Below are positions 42,972 to 57,241 of a stretch of DNA of 64,000 nt, one piece after another. How positions within the stretch are numbered: position 1 is the first letter of the stretch; the number at the start of each line of letters is the position of its first letter. The position numbers and the translations under genes were made by a program. Below the pieces are notes generated by a model, which saw only the letters and a list, made by a program, of their open reading frames with translations, made no database searches and had not been told where the DNA came from. The stretch is taken from contig QNQO01008307.1 of the NCBI GenBank assembly GCA_003290165.1, positions 248,001 through 312,000 on the forward strand, written 5' to 3'. This DNA comes from Berberis thunbergii (lineage: Eukaryota > Streptophyta > Magnoliopsida > Ranunculales > Berberidaceae).

Positions 42972-45900
42972 ATGGATGATATATCGATAGCCCTTGAAGC
43001 AGTTAACAAGGAAGCTGTTGATTTGGTATACACTTTAACACCCCATGGTCCTTTTAAACTTTTTTACTTTTCTAAAAATTTTGGGATTTTAAGCAATTTT
43101 TGGAGTTGTGCCAGAAAGAATTATTTTTTCAAATGTGTTAAAATTAGAAGCTGATTCTTGCAGGAAAACATCCCCATCGAGGAAGTCTTTGAAAATCTTA
43201 AATGTACACGGGAAGGACTAACTTCCGATGGAGTTCAAGAGCGATTGGACCTATTTGGATACAACAAACTTGAAGAAATGAAGGTTTGTTCACTTGATGT
43301 TTGGTTTAATATATGTAGAGTTTCTCTTGTCTCCACATTTTTTGCAAACATCGGCTATATATAATTTCTGCCTTTTGGTCCATTCTATAGGAAAACAAAG
43401 TGTTGAAGTTTTTGGGCTTTATGTGGAATCCTTTGTCATGGGTCATGGAAGCCGCAGCTATCATGGCCATCGCACTTACACAACCTGGCGTTAGTTTCAA
43501 ACTTTTGAATGAAAAATTATGATGTTATATATATAAGAACATGCCATTCTAATTCTATTGTCAATGGTACAGAAAAAGGAGCCAGATTACCATGATTTTG
43601 TTGGGATTTTGGCTCTGCTCATCATCAATTCTACCATTAGCTTTATCGAGGAAAACAATGCTGGAAATGCAGCAGCTGCACTCATGGCTCGGTTAGCCCC
43701 CAAAGCTAAGGTTTTGATCTTCTTGAAGCTTTTCTTTCGGACAACTTACTTGTTTACTGCAGCTTCAAATTTTCCATCAAGAAAAATATCTTTTTTTTTC
43801 TCTTTTATTTTGTTTTGTTTATGTTCATTTTGTATCTACCCAGCTTGCTATCTTCCTGCTGCAGTTCTTTTTTACTTAATTCTAACTACTGTCACTAGGC
43901 TTTACGGGATGGGAAATGGAAAGAGGAGGACGCCACTGTATTGGTTCCTGGAGACATAATTAGTATCAAGCTTGGTGACATCATTCCTGCTGATGCACGA
44001 CTTCTTGAAGGAGATCCTTTAAAGATTGATCAGGTATAACGTCAACTATATTTTGATGAATAAGCTGAATGAGTCAGAATATAGGCATTTGGTAGAAAAG
44101 CATCCTGGTGATGGTGTTATGTGTTATATGTATCAAATGTTCTGATTTTTTTTTACAAAGTCATCAAAATTAACGGAGTTTTTTGCTCCTTTCAGTCTGC
44201 TCTTACCGGAGAATCACTACCAGTGACCAAGCATCCTGGTGATGGTGTTTATTCAGGTTCAACATGTAAGCAAGGTGAAATTGAAGCGGTTGTAATTGCC
44301 ACAGGAGTACATACTTTCTTTGGGAAAGCAGCTCATCTCGTGGAAAACACTACTCATGTTGGCCATTTCCAGAAGGTTTGTTGCTGATAATCTTTTGTAC
44401 CAAAACATAAAGAGCTTATTTTGATGTTGCGGCACTGGTTGGGTTGAATAATTTGATGGCGCCTATTGGGTTCTACCTGAAAGTATGTGTTGCACTCTGT
44501 TCAACAATAACTTTCTTTGATTGTTTCCAGGTTTTAACATCAATTGGAAACTTCTGTATCTGTTCAATTGCCATTGGGATGCTTATTGAACTCATTGTAA
44601 TCTATGGGATTCAAGGAAGGAATTATCGTGCTGGTATTGACAGTCTTTTGGTGCTACTTATTGGTGGGATTCCAATTGCAATGCCTACTGTTCTTTCCGT
44701 TACCATGGCCATTGGTTCACATAGCTTATCTCAGCAGGTTTGTGTGTGAAGCCACACTGAAAGATGGTTCAAATCTGAATTCTTCATATTAGTAATTTGA
44801 ACTTATAAAGCTTTGCAAGTTTAGTAAACTAATTTTTCTTACATTGTTTGCAGGGTGCTATAACAAAAAGAATGACTGCTATCGAAGAAATGGCAGGCAT
44901 GGACGTTCTATGCAGTGATAAAACCGGGACATTAACTCTTAACAAGCTCACGGTGGATAAAAATATGATTGAGGTCATATTTTATCTCTTGCTTTGCCCT
45001 TACTTTATTTATTTGCATGATAAATTATCCATATGTAGATGTGAGATGAAGATGTTAATATCCATCACACCCCACCCAGACGAAACCCAGTCAAACATTC
45101 ACTTTCTAGGATGCAAAACCTTATTGATCACTAGGTCTGTCTAAAAAACGGACATGTTACATGAAGAGTTGGTGATTTTAAGAGGACATAATTTGTACTA
45201 ATTATTGATCTAGAATAACAATGAAATAATTTCAAGTATTTCTTGGTGATCTTACAAGAAATGAACTCCAGAACTTTGATTGCTGATAACATATCAGAAC
45301 GTATCTTGAATTATGTCATGTAATTGCAGGTTTTCGCTAACGGTATTGAAAAGGACATGGTTGTACTGATGGCTGCAAGAGCTTCAAGGTTAGAGAATCA
45401 AGATGCCATCGATGCTGCAATTGTGGCTATGTTGGCAGATCCTAAAGAGGTATTGGATTTAAACATTTGGAAGATATTTTAACAAATCTGTTTATGACCA
45501 GAGGGGTACTTTGTTTACTTTCACATTGGTGGTTCCCTTGCAAATTTAATAATTTGTTTGTTGTTTTCCTGCAAGGCCCGAGCTGGAATCGAAGAGGTTC
45601 ACTTCCTTCCTTTCAATCCAACAGACAAGAGGACTGCACTTACATACACAGACAGTGCCGGTAAAATGCATAGAGCGAGCAAGGGTGCACCAGAGCAGGT
45701 ACACAACTTTCAGTGCAACGGCTTTAATATTCTACTGTCCCACTAAAATTTTATCGGAAATAATCCTTCCTTCTTTTTTTGTTGGAATTTGCTCTACGTA
45801 GATTCTTAATCTAGCATGGAACAGAGCAGATATAGAACGAAGGGTCCACACTATGATAGATAAATTTGCAGAGCGAGGACTACGATCACTTGGAGTTGCT

Positions 45901-48676
45901 ACCCAGGTAAGCTAGTGTTTGCGTGACTACTAGTTAACTCCTTGAGAATGTTATTATCAGATTCAGTTTTTTTCAAGCAGGTATTCTTTTTTTTATAGGA
46001 AGTGCCTGCTGGTACGAAAGAGAGTCCTGGTGGCCCCTGGGAATTTGTTGGTCTTCTCCCTTTGTTTGATCCTCCTCGCCATGATAGTGCGGATACAATT
46101 AGAAGGGCTCTGGATCTTGGAGTAAGCGTTAAGATGATTACAGGTGTGCCTCATTGCTAATTACTTCTCATATTCTACCAACATTATACCAAAATTGGTG
46201 TTTTATTAACACATTAGCTTAATGAAGTCACTTGCTTATCATATATTGCACTGTGTACGGGAAATGCATTATGATCTATCAAAGTTTTGATATTGTATCC
46301 CTAACTCTTTGAAGATTTTGTATAGATAATGCTCCACATTTTCGAGTCTCAAAATCTGAATTGATGTTTGATGCATCATAGGTGACCAACTAGCAATTGC
46401 AAAGGAAACAGGCAGACGCCTAGGAATGGGAACAAACATGTACCCTTCATCTTCTTTGCTTGGTGAAAGCAAAGATAAGTCAATTGCTGCTCTACCAGTC
46501 GATGACCTAATTGAGAAAGCAGATGGTTTCGCTGGAGTTTTTCCTGGTAAACATTTGGGATATGGTAACTTATATTCCAACAATAAGTTTTTTGTACGGT
46601 CACTTATGATTTGATGTTCCTTTTCAGAGCATAAATACGAGATAGTGAGGAAACTCCAAGCTAGAAAGCACATATGTGGAATGACAGGTGATGGGGTCAA
46701 CGATGCTCCTGCCTTAAAGATAGCTGACATAGGGATTGCAGTGGCGGATTCCACAGATGCTGCTCAAAGTGCTTCTGATATAGTTCTTACTGAACCAGGG
46801 CTTAGTGTTATTATCAGTGCTGTTTTAACAAGCCGTGCCATCTTTCAGAGAATGAAGAACTATACGGTAATCTGAGTTTCTCTCTATCTTATTTTTTCAG
46901 TAGTATGTCTTGAAGCATCAATTATCATGAAGGCTGAAAATCTATGTTTTTTTTTTTTTTTTTTGGTCAGATATATGCTGTGTCTATCACCATTCGTATT
47001 GTGGTAAGCTTTTGAATCACATCATTTAGGAGACTATTAGGAGAAACATTACAAATATGCTAGCCTAACCACTGCTTATTGAAATCGGGTTTTGGTCACA
47101 GTTGGGATTCATGTTACTGAATATCTGCTGGAGATTCGATTTTCCACCTTTCATGGTTCTTGTCATCGCTGTACTCAATGATGGTTAGAATAATGAATCT
47201 CATATTTTCTAGATAATTGTTATTTCCCGTCTTTCTTTCCTCACCTTTGATCTTCTTAATGAACTTCATTTCAGGTACCATAATGACCATATCAAAAGAT
47301 AGGGTCAAGCCTTCCCGGGATCCAGATAGCTGGAAGCTCAGTGAAATTTTTGCAACAGGGATTATCATTGGTGGTTACCTGGCTCTTATGACAGTTGTTT
47401 TTTTCTGGGCAGCTTATGAAACCGAGTTCTTTACGGTAAAATATATATTTTTCATATATGTGTCTATATATATATATTATGACAAAGAAACTATTCATCA
47501 TATATGGTTGTTAATTGCTAAGTTTTCTTTACAGAATGTCTTCAAGGTAGACACCTTCAACAAACATAAGCATGATATGAAGAATAGAGCTGTTGTAGAT
47601 CATCTTCGTGACAAGCTAGCATCTGCTGTGTATCTTCAAGTTAGCACCATCAGCCAGGCCTTGATCTTTGTCACTCGTTCCAAGGGCTGGTCTTTCACTG
47701 AAAGACCAGGGGTTTTGCTTTCTATTGCCTTTGTCATTGCTCAATTGGTATTGTTTTCCGTTATTTCTGTCCATCTTCTTTTATTTGATTCACTATACTT
47801 AATTTTAGTTACAAGCAACTCTCTGAGACAGAATAAAATGGACAATTAAACGTTAAATACTAACGACGCTCACAATAAGTCAAGGTTCATTTCATATACT
47901 TGGCGATAACTATGAATTTTGTTAGTATTTTACTGGTGAAATGAAGTGTAGGAACTAAGACATTTTTCTTTTGCAGATTGCAACTGTGATATCTGCCACT
48001 GTAACCTCAAAATTTATGGGAATCAGAAAGATAGGTTGGGCATGGGTAGGTGTAATTTGGGTATTCAATATCGTAACATACATGCTTCTAGATCCTATCA
48101 AGTTCTTCATCCGATATTCACTCAGTGGAAAAGCCTGGGGTCTGGTGGTTAGCCAAAGGGTATGTGCTTTCAGATCACCTATGTACTCATCTGTGGTGTT
48201 ATCTGCCGATGGCCTATGTCATATTTGTTTATGGTTCCTAAGGGCAAGCCCTCCTCATAACATCATTCTGTCTCATTTTACTGTGTTCACCAGACGGCAT
48301 TCACAAACCAAAAGGACTTTGGTAGGGAAGCTCGTGAAGCTGCATGGGCAACTGCACAGAGGACATTGCATGGCCTGCAGTCTGAAGAGGCAAAGATGTT
48401 CACAGAGCGGAACACAACGTTTAGTGACATCAATCTCATGGCTGAAGAAGCTAGAAGACGCGCAGAGATAACAAGGTTAGAATTGCTTTAACAATCGCCT
48501 CATGAAGTCATTTTAGCTTGCTAATCTGTCAATTACATTCTTCGTAACAAACTTAAATTTATTTTTTGTTTTTCTTCAGGTTGAGGGAGATTCACACTCT
48601 TAAGGGAAAGGTTGAGTCTGTTGCCAAACTTAGGGGTTTAGATGTTGATGGAGTGAATTCGCACTACACTGTTTGA
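42972..48676 (+). CDS. Plasma-membrane P-type (P3A) H+-ATPase, 21 coding exons
   Basis: Pumps H+ out of the cell using ATP, energising nutrient uptake and cell expansion. I traced exons 42972-43025, 43164-43283, 43391-43489, 43573-43710, 43899-44033, 44196-44375, 44531-44737, 44854-44973, 45330-45449, 45576-45698, 45802-45906, 45999-46143, 46382-46546, 46628-46866, 46971-47003, 47102-47183, 47275-47435, 47535-47747, 47977-48159, 48294-48475 and 48580-48676. All introns are GT-AG, giving 966 residues, the usual length. Key sites are the phosphorylated Asp333 in [16 protein letters not shown] in the actuator domain, [11 protein letters not shown] in the P domain, Arg659 in M5 and Asp688 in M6 (AHA2 Arg655/Asp684). 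The C-terminal autoinhibitory region ends HYTV, with penultimate Thr965 for 14-3-3 binding. Two conserved positions differ: Ile602 and Gln617. Intact and probably functional; subfamily not assigned. Confidence 0.95.
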
Positions 48677-49055
48677 AGGATTTCGAATGAGCTCCTTTTT
48701 TTCTTCTCTTTATTTTTAACTCGTGTTTATTTATTTTCTTCTATATGCATTATTGTTATGGAATTGAAGGTCCATTGTAGTAACCAGATCACCACCAAAA
48801 AAAAAGTAATGAAGCTTTTGATGCTCGTTTCAGATTTCTTATTGGAATATTGACTATGTTTTACGTATAGGATGTAGAATACATGTTCGTAAAACCCCTA
48901 GTCATTGGTTACAGACTATAACTTGGATATGATCCTACAATTGAGCATTGAGGAATGTAGGTCTTATATGATGCACATTACCAATTGTAGTATAGCATGC
49001 AACAACTAAAACTACTAAGACGTAAACGAGATTCTATTCAACTACTAGCTGACTG

Positions 49056-49129
49056 CCTTGACTACACTGATTCCATTCGACTTGAACTTTACGGGTTCAA
49101 CAACTTTAGATATGTCTTCTAATAGTAAG
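49056..49129 (-). repeat. Inverted repeat arm 1 (~73 bp, coding-like)
   Basis: The reverse complement matches 52380-52453 at about 90%. Both arms can be read in one frame as EDISKVxEPxKFxSNGISVV. This one lies between the ATPase and TXNDC9-like genes. Confidence 0.75.
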
Positions 49130-49435
49130 AAGAATGGAGACAGATCAAGACTACATTCAAACCTAACTACAGTATCACTAGTAAAAAAATTGTTGAAGTA
49201 TAGTTATAGATTGCTGACCATTCAGCAAACGCAGATCACGATTTGTGCTCCTCATTGTTCAATATAGTACCATGTTGCCACAGCGCAAGATTACTGAATA
49301 GTAATACATAAAAAATTGAATGAGTACCAATCTGCACATTCTCATTTGACTCGAGTCTAGCAGTGGCAGACAAAACTATAGTACCAAACTCGCTCACCCT
49401 TCTTCATTCAGAAATTGTGTTACACGATTCCTAAG

Positions 49436-52400
49436 TTATTCTGAATCTGATGAGTCAGGACGGGTGCTCTGACGCACATTCCTGGTTGAAGCAGTTTGTC
49501 TTGATGATGATGATTCACCCTCAAAATTTACAACTTGAGATTTTGCCAGCCTCTCTTCCAACTCGTCTGTGCTGAAGTCGTCAGTTCCACCAAGCTGGTC
49601 AAATCCTACCTGGTGACCCATTAATGGGAGATGTCACTATACATGTTGGTAACCAAAATGGAACATGGATTAATTGAATAGAAGGGTTATATTTTGTATA
49701 AATACCACATAATCATCAACTTTGGCATTCTTTATAAGGGCAAGGGTTGGTAGTACAACTATCTTAAGCTTCTCAGCCAAGAAGGGGCTCTTCTCAGCAT
49801 TAATTTTCACAAAACGTGTCTCAATATGACGCTTAGCAAGGATGCTCAAGTGCTTGTCCATTACCTGCAACGGCACAAGATCATAGATTAGTCTAGTTTG
49901 AATACTAGATTTAATTCCTTTTCTAGGTAACAGATTCTATATAACTCTGTTAATGTTTGCTAATGCTAGTACTTGTGGTCCTCTTACACGAGAATTGTTC
50001 ATCCGTAACTACAAAACAGTGTCTCGTGCAAAATGTTACCATTACAATCACACAAGATATACAAAGATTCAATCAAGAGGAATGCACATCAAAAGGCATA
50101 AAGTATGACATGTACTGAGCAACAACGACAGCCAAAAAATGTTTATCATTTCCTTCGTTACCACTTCCTAGTCCTTAAACAGTGGAAACACTGAGGGAAT
50201 ATTCTAACAAATTTGTGAACATGAAAAGGCGAAAACTCAAAAAGAACGCATAGAATAGCAGAAAAACTAGGAAGTTTGCATTATGTATTGAGTGTAAGAA
50301 TTGAAATAATGGTTCAATATCCAATTTATATCAATAAGCTTCTTATGACTCAGCCGCATGGGTCAGTTGGCAGTTAGAACTAATGGAATTCTGAGATAGT
50401 CAAGAACTTGACAAATTTTTTGCTCAGGTTTCTGAAAAAACTAGCTGAAAACTTTAGTGCAAGCAAGTACTTCATAATTTTTTTTTCCTTGGATGAGATC
50501 TGTATGGTTTAGCTCTTTACAGCAAGAAACAAATAATATGTGGGAAATTGCTTTGATAATGAACAATTCCGTTGATAAAAAAGAAACAGTATCGCAGTTT
50601 GTCTGTTCGTAGCAAACAATATCATTTGTGCATACATTTCTTCTTTTTCTAAGGGACAACCACATTAGTTTGAAAAAGAACGGTATATCACAAATCAGTT
50701 ACCGATGGCACAACTTGCAAGACTAGGTAAATCTAGAGAAAAGTAGAAACTAATCTCACAAAGTATTGAGAGGTTGTTGAGATTAGGCAATTCAATGGGT
50801 AGCAACCAGAAGTTTTCTGAAGGGGTGGTGGTGGTGGTGGTGGGGGGGATGGAAGAGTCGGTGAGAAGTGAAACTTTCTTCTCGGAGATGATCGGAACTT
50901 TTTTCAATGCAATTGATCTTTTCAGGAAGAAAATAACTAAAGATAGGAATTTGGTCATTTAAACGAAGTTTTATTGTATAATAGTAGATGTGAGATATTG
51001 TACGAAAATGGAGAGTTAGAGGGAGACTATCACGGTCAGGTATGATCCGTTAGGTAGTAAACTAGTAATTGGCTTCCTATGCATCCTTAAGATTTTATAG
51101 GACTTGCACTAGGAGGAGCATCTCAAACTTTTAAGACAGGTTCCTGTAAAAGTGGTTTTGGGTAAGGGTGATCAAGTGAAATTTTGGCAGGAAGTGTGGG
51201 TGGGGATGAACCTCTGGAAGATGGTTTTGCTTGGAATCTTCATTTTTCACAGCAACCTCATTGATGGGGATTGGAGTTTTCGGCTTTTTCATCCTTGGTT
51301 GAGGATGTGCATTAGGAGGGGTAGAAGATGTGTGGGTGTGAAACAATGATAAGGAGAAAGCTTTATAAGTTTTCGGCATATTCATCCTTGGTTGAGGATG
51401 TGCATTAGGAGGAGCAGAAGATGTGTGGGTGTGAAACGATGATAAGGAGAAAGCTTTATAAGTTTTCATACTTCATGAATTTGGCATAAGGTTCTATACA
51501 CATCAAACCTTTCCATAATTTCCTTGTGATATTGTATGAAGGAAGGGCATCCCATTCTTAGCTTCTTTCTTTAGTGAACACTGATTTGGGATAGAATAAC
51601 GTCAAAGAAGATTTGTCCAGTATGGGTATGACGACTGATGTTAGTTGTATCACGCATCATGTATGCCTCAAATACGGAGAGTGCAAACGCTCTTCTGGTT
51701 GGAAGGGGTAATACCCAACCCAGTGGAAGTCCTTTCAAGAAGCTGAGAGGTTTCATTTTGACAAAGGGTAAAATTATTTCAAAAAGTAACACCTTTTCGT
51801 GCATTTTGGAAGAAAAGGAGTTATAGAACTTTAAGGACAAGGCTACTGTGAAAGGAATAGCTGTGAACTTTTGTAGTAACTATGTGGCATGGGTTCCACA
51901 CTATCTGCATTCGACGGGGTGTCTTTCGATTCACTTTATGTAAATTGGGACTGTTGCTTGCAACACGGTTTGGTTACCCCAAAAAAAAAAGACAAAGGAA
52001 GATAGACGAATGATTTGATAGTTAAAATACCTTATGTTTATACAACTGAAATTGGAAGTCCCTTTTAGATTTGAGATTGCTTGGTTGTTTCTCTTTTGAA
52101 GGGTCGGCTACTTTAATTTTTTTGGGACTTTACAAAGTGAAACTTACAGAGAGCCAGATGTGAGAAACTGGTAAGGAGATCTCAAGACCTCAACAGTAAC
52201 CATGACAACCAATTTGAATCCAACCTTAATTAAACCCTAAACCAAACTCCAAATTTCATCATCCAAATCAGAACCAGACATGAAATTGATATGTCACTGA
52301 GATACCTCATGCTCCAGAAATTCAAAATCAACTAATAAATTAAGGAATACATAAATACAAATATTTAACGAAAAACCAACTTGCTATTAGAAGACATATC

Positions 52401-53335
52401 TAAAGTTGATGAACCCAAAAAGTTCGAGTCGAATGGAATCAGTGTAGTCAAGGTGGTTGGCTAGACGCGCTTCAAGGTGTTTTTCAAAAAATCTGCCTCA
52501 AGATGAGGCAATGCGATGCATTCGCCACGGTGCACCTGACTACAAAGAATAGACTTTTGGGATTTTAACTTTATAAGTATGTAAAACAAAGATGAACAAA
52601 AATAACATAACATAAATTTAAATTAGAAACGACTTGCACATTTGACAAGGCTCTAATAAAGTCTTTTAAAACTTCCTTTTCATAGCTTTCGACCTTCATC
52701 TAATGAAAATTTTTCATGATGTACATAATGAATATGATCAAAAGTGGATTCACTTAAATAATCGTTAAGTGAGCAACCAATAATTGGTGGGAGACTAAAC
52801 ACATAATCAGAGACGCTAAACCATAGTGACATTGATTGGAAGAAGCAAATTTTAGGGTTTCATTTCAGGCTATAAAGTGAAGTTCAAATTGTATGGTTAC
52901 AATTCTACAACTACAAAGAATTAAAACCCCTACGAAATTCAGTATGGAGAGTCATACCTTGCAAGGCCAATTTTCACGGTAGAAATGGCATACGACACGC
53001 TCACTCGCCTTAACAGCTGGGAAGAACTCCTTTTCAGTAGGGATCTCCGTATACTCTCCATGACCAAGCGCAAGCCATTTGCTTCTCTTCTCCGCCATCT
53101 TCTTCATCTGCTGCAACCTCCGTTCTCTCAACGCCTCAATATCATCAATATCTAGACGATCCAATGCCGAGATCTCGTCATCGATCTTGTCTTCCATGGC
53201 TTTCGCCACAGTCAACACTTGCTTCTCTATAATCTGCAAATCAAGAAATAAACAAGTCAAAATTATGAAATTCAAGAGAAATGGAAATCAAATTAATTGA
53301 TCTTTTCTCACCTCTTGGACTATAGGGTTCGCCAT
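49436..53335 (-). CDS. TXNDC9: TXNDC9-like protein (phosducin/thioredoxin-fold)
   Basis: A cytosolic protein of the phosducin-like/TXNDC9 family, which assists CCT-chaperonin folding of tubulin and actin. Exons on the minus strand are 53312-53335 (MANPIVQE), 52958-53233, 49706-49864 and 49436-49609, all GT-AG, giving 210 residues, close to plant homologues. Residues ~9-60 form a charged helical region (IDDIEALRERRLQQMKKMAE). Residues ~65-165 are a thioredoxin fold (VVCHFYRENWPCKVMDKHLS, then FVKINAEKSPFLAEKL and KIVVLPTLALIKNAKVDDYV). The classic CxxC pair is reduced to one Cys, as usual in TXNDC9. The C-terminus is Ser/Asp-rich. Introns are 78, 3,093 and 96 bp, and a likely 3.9-kb intron lies in the 5' UTR. 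It converges with the H+-ATPase gene. Confidence 0.9.
51130..51990 (+). mobile_element. LINE scrap with a 93-bp tandem duplication, in TXNDC9-like intron
   Basis: The plus frame VLGKGDQVKFWQEVWVG (from 51152) matches the tryptophan-rich segment after RT in plant LINEs. A run of A at 51980-51989 could be its tail. Within it, ~93-bp units starting ttcatccttggttgagg occur at 51288 and 51381. Strand is opposite to the host gene. Confidence 0.6.
52380..52453 (+). repeat. Inverted repeat arm 2, in TXNDC9-like intron
   Basis: Partner of 49056-49129. The plus strand reads EDISKVDEPKKFESNGISVV. The two arms enclose the last two exons of the TXNDC9-like gene. Confidence 0.75.
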
Positions 53336-53361
53336 TTCTTCCCACCAAAAGCGACTTCCTC

Positions 53362-56300
53362 CTGCAAGGAAAACAACTGCAACAAAACCAAAAACTAGTA
53401 TTCAATATCTTCAAAAGATGTTTAAACATGAACTAAGGCATCACATTTTCTTGTTCTAACAAAGGATACGTTCTTAATACCAAAGAAATGCATCAAATAT
53501 GAACCGACTCCACATATTACAATATAGTTTGGGTTAAGTTACGAAGATTTAAACCCTAAACCACAACACAAAATAATCCACCAAAGATTTCAAATTTCTA
53601 TCCACCCCACTAATCCAACTTCACATTCTATCAATTTCCCGCAAAAACCTGATCATTCTTAGATTTCAATTAAACCCAAAACACACACAACATATTTTTT
53701 AATAATAAAGTTGCAAAGCTGCAGCATTCTTCGGGCTGCATTTCTTTGGATGATAATATTAAAACCAAACCTCAAAGAAAAAATAACCGAACCAGACATA
53801 ACCAGAGGTTTGTTATTTTTTCTTTCCCCACTTTTTGGATGATAATTATGTTACTTAGACATCTGTTTGGTGACAAAAATGAGAGCGTTGCAAAGTTACA
53901 GAGCAAATTAGCTTAATATTAGCCCAATTGCCAGTACATTCATGAGAGGGAACATCTCTGAGAGCTTTACAAAACTATACCAAGGTTTCATATCCAAACA
54001 TTTCTTTGGCCGCAAAAGTTCGTTTATTGCTTCAGTATTTACTCAAAACACAACAATGAAGGTTCCATCCCAAATCCAATCCATTTCCCTTTGGATGAGC
54101 AATGACCTCTATTCCAAGCTCCCATAAGGATGTGTACCCCACAAGCTGAAGCCATGTGCCAAATATATCATGCAACTGGAAACATGAATAACAGATGGAT
54201 AATTCATTCCCAAAGAAAGCACACTTCTTCACAATGATCATACCTTAAGGAGCCAAGAGGTCAACCACCAATATGCGCCCATGTGCAACAGTTCATAAAA
54301 AGAAATTTACTCAAGAAGAGAACTTGCTTAGACAACAGAGTAGAGAGAGACGTGCAACTGATAGAGTTCTGATTGTTTGGAATGCGATCAGAACTAGGGA
54401 ACTTCAAGTAACTGTCATTAACAGTATACTGACTGGAATTATTCCAAGAATCAGTTTGAGGACTGGACACAACTGAACCCAAGCTCTCAATGACCCTAAT
54501 GCTGCCCTCTTCCCTGTCGTCCAAACCTCTCCTAGAATCCAAGTTTCATGCTCCACCCTGATCGGAGTGACAAAGAAGGAAAAAATTGGATTCCTGATCC
54601 ACCTTACGAAAGATATGAAAAATGCAGGGTAGGCATCAAAACCAAGAGAGAAAGGCCCTCTAAGTTTACATGCATTGATTAATTGTAATGCATACAAATG
54701 AAGTTTTACAGTCCATGGTTTGGTTGGTCAATTTCTACTAGCAACGAGAGCATAAATAACTCAAAACATTGTAGCCTCATGTATACCATGATTGGGTCGT
54801 CTAACCCCTGGCCTATAACTCGGTACATGGTCTTCATCCTGAAATCTTACTACAACACCTATACCACCTTTGAGTCGTTCTTCACTTTGTAACTTCCAAC
54901 CACTGATCAAACTCGAGTATCATTGAATTGGCAGATTCTATCAAACTACCATGTAGCAGCCAAACAAAGAGAGAGATGAAGAGAGGGTGGGAGGGAGTTG
55001 GAGAGAGAGAAGTAAAAGGGCCCACAATTAGATGGGAATTGTTTTTGGTTTTGACATCTGTTTCAATTGTGAATGCAATTACTTGATTGAGAAGTACATT
55101 TTGTTTGAGGGGGTTGGGTAGGAAACATTCTCAGGGTTTTATGAGCATGTGTTTGGGGGTTTTATAGAGCACATCTTGGTAGTTTGAAACATACCAAACA
55201 TGGAAAAGCGAGATTTCTCATAATTTTCCCTCTCCCAATCAAACCCACACTAACTGAGTGTAAGAGTGTTGTTAGTGTAAAATTGTAACTTCCTTAATAC
55301 TATTTACTTTTCTGTTCCTCCTTTTTATGGGTGCAACTCATTAGTTTTAGACCATTTTTTATGAAAATTTAAATGATCAGAACAAATACCTGGTGTCGCC
55401 ATATTGGCAACACCTTACAAAGAGTTCAAACAGTTGTGTTCCCTACTCCCTAAAAAATATGATTATATATCAAATATCAATACTGGAATCCACTGGCTGC
55501 TAACCTAGTTTGAAGGACTTCAGCATAATTCCCATGTTTTGCAAGAAGCTTGAGAACGTGATTCCCATAGTTTGTCAACAAAATTTAAGGTTGAACATTA
55601 TCACATTCTTGAAAAAAACTTTTGAGATGTGCTACATTCCATGGAATAATAGGGTTTCTGGCAAACAAACACATTCATTGGTTCAAAGAAACTGTCTCGC
55701 TCGAGAAGGAAATTAAAAATATATATATATATATATATATTTAAAGTTCAAATATGCCAATTATTAGAAGTGATTGAATATGGCAAATTTAATCTTGTGT
55801 ATTTTTCCAGGAAAAGGTCCATTTTCTGGATAATTGAATGGAGATTTCATTCAACGGATCCTGTCATAATTGATAACGAGAGCTAAAAAACATTCATTCA
55901 ACTATTGGTTTTAGTAGTGGTTGGCTGAGGTTTGGATCTTAAAGGTGGCAGGTGGACATTATAGTGAAGAACAAATGATGATCGAATCTGTGTTGGATTT
56001 GTGCAGAGTAGATGAAAATGTAAGTCTCTGCTCAATAATTGGGAAGCATCTTAAACCTGGTTCGTGGAATGATCGACTGAATCATTCCATGAGGAGTGGC
56101 TAGATTCTCACAAGTTCTTCATCTGAACGAATGCAAAGGTAGTTTTATCGTTTGCCAGCTAAATATAGGACTAACACAGAAACTGAGCAATTTTACATCC
56201 TAGAGATAGTTCCAAATGATACTTCACGTTTTTATTTACAAACTCATTTATGAAAACTATAGTGGAAGCAACTTTCACAATTCCAGAATGTGAGGCAGTT

Positions 56301-57241
56301 TTGTGCTTTAGACCCTAACTCGTGAGAGTAACAACCATCAACTTAACTATAGCTCTGTAAGCCTGTAGTTGTTGAAACATCAGGCAGTTTATTGATAATA
56401 CATCTAGTAGTCTGCTATTACAGAGTATTTTTCTGCTTAGGAGAACCTTCATTGAACTTGAAGACAAAAAGAACAATCGGTTTATAGAAGAACCATGACC
56501 TCAAGTCAGTTTATGGAGGAACCTTGCCCTCAATCAATGACACAAAGTATATATTCATTGATTTCACACTTATATAACACTACACACATGTCCTAGATAC
56601 TCCACTAATCAGGAACTTACACCCAAAAGAAAGACCATCAACATCTAAAGCACAAAACTTATCATCTCCCTGAGGAACTGGGGAGAAAATTCTGATTTAA
56701 AATGTACTCTTAACAATCCTCTCTCTTTTTAACAGTGCATAAAATCACCATTTCGTGAGTTGGACATAAAGGCTCCTACGAGCCAACAATTTGCAAATAT
56801 AGTAATTGTGGAGTATCCTATCATCCACATTTTTCTCCCTGCAACCAGCTTCAATTTCGAAATCATTACATTGATTCATTAACTACATATTTCACTTGTT
56901 ATTGCTTTGTGTGTACAGACTTCACAAACACAAACCCACCTATCAAAGTTTTCGTTTTTCAATTCCATACCATCCTTGGCTTGGAATTTTTCCTCACACA
57001 CACAAATACAAACCCACATATCAAAGTTTTAGTTTTTTAACTCCATCATATTCATAACTTCAAAATTCTAACTCAAACCAAAGACCAAATCCACAAATAT
57101 CAAAACCCCAGTAACAAAATCAGCCAAACCCAAATTCCAAAACAACCCAAACCCATCAATCAACACCTTGAACACAAAATCCCCATTCCAAACCAACAAA
57201 ACAAATGAAGAAACAAATCAAAGGGTGTTGTAAAATTATAC
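53362..57241 (-). other. Putative 5'-UTR intron of the TXNDC9-like gene (3.9 kb)
   Basis: Minus strand ttccttgcag|gaggaagtcgc sits 27 bases before the start codon. gttgtcaag|gtataat at 57242/57241 is a good donor. No gene was recognised inside; an (AT)n run is at about 55717-55740. Confidence 0.5.

Noticed and set aside
54261..54697. Minus frames of 93 and 97 residues in the TXNDC9-like leader intron
   Set aside because: No recognisable family and no splice logic; kept as intron.
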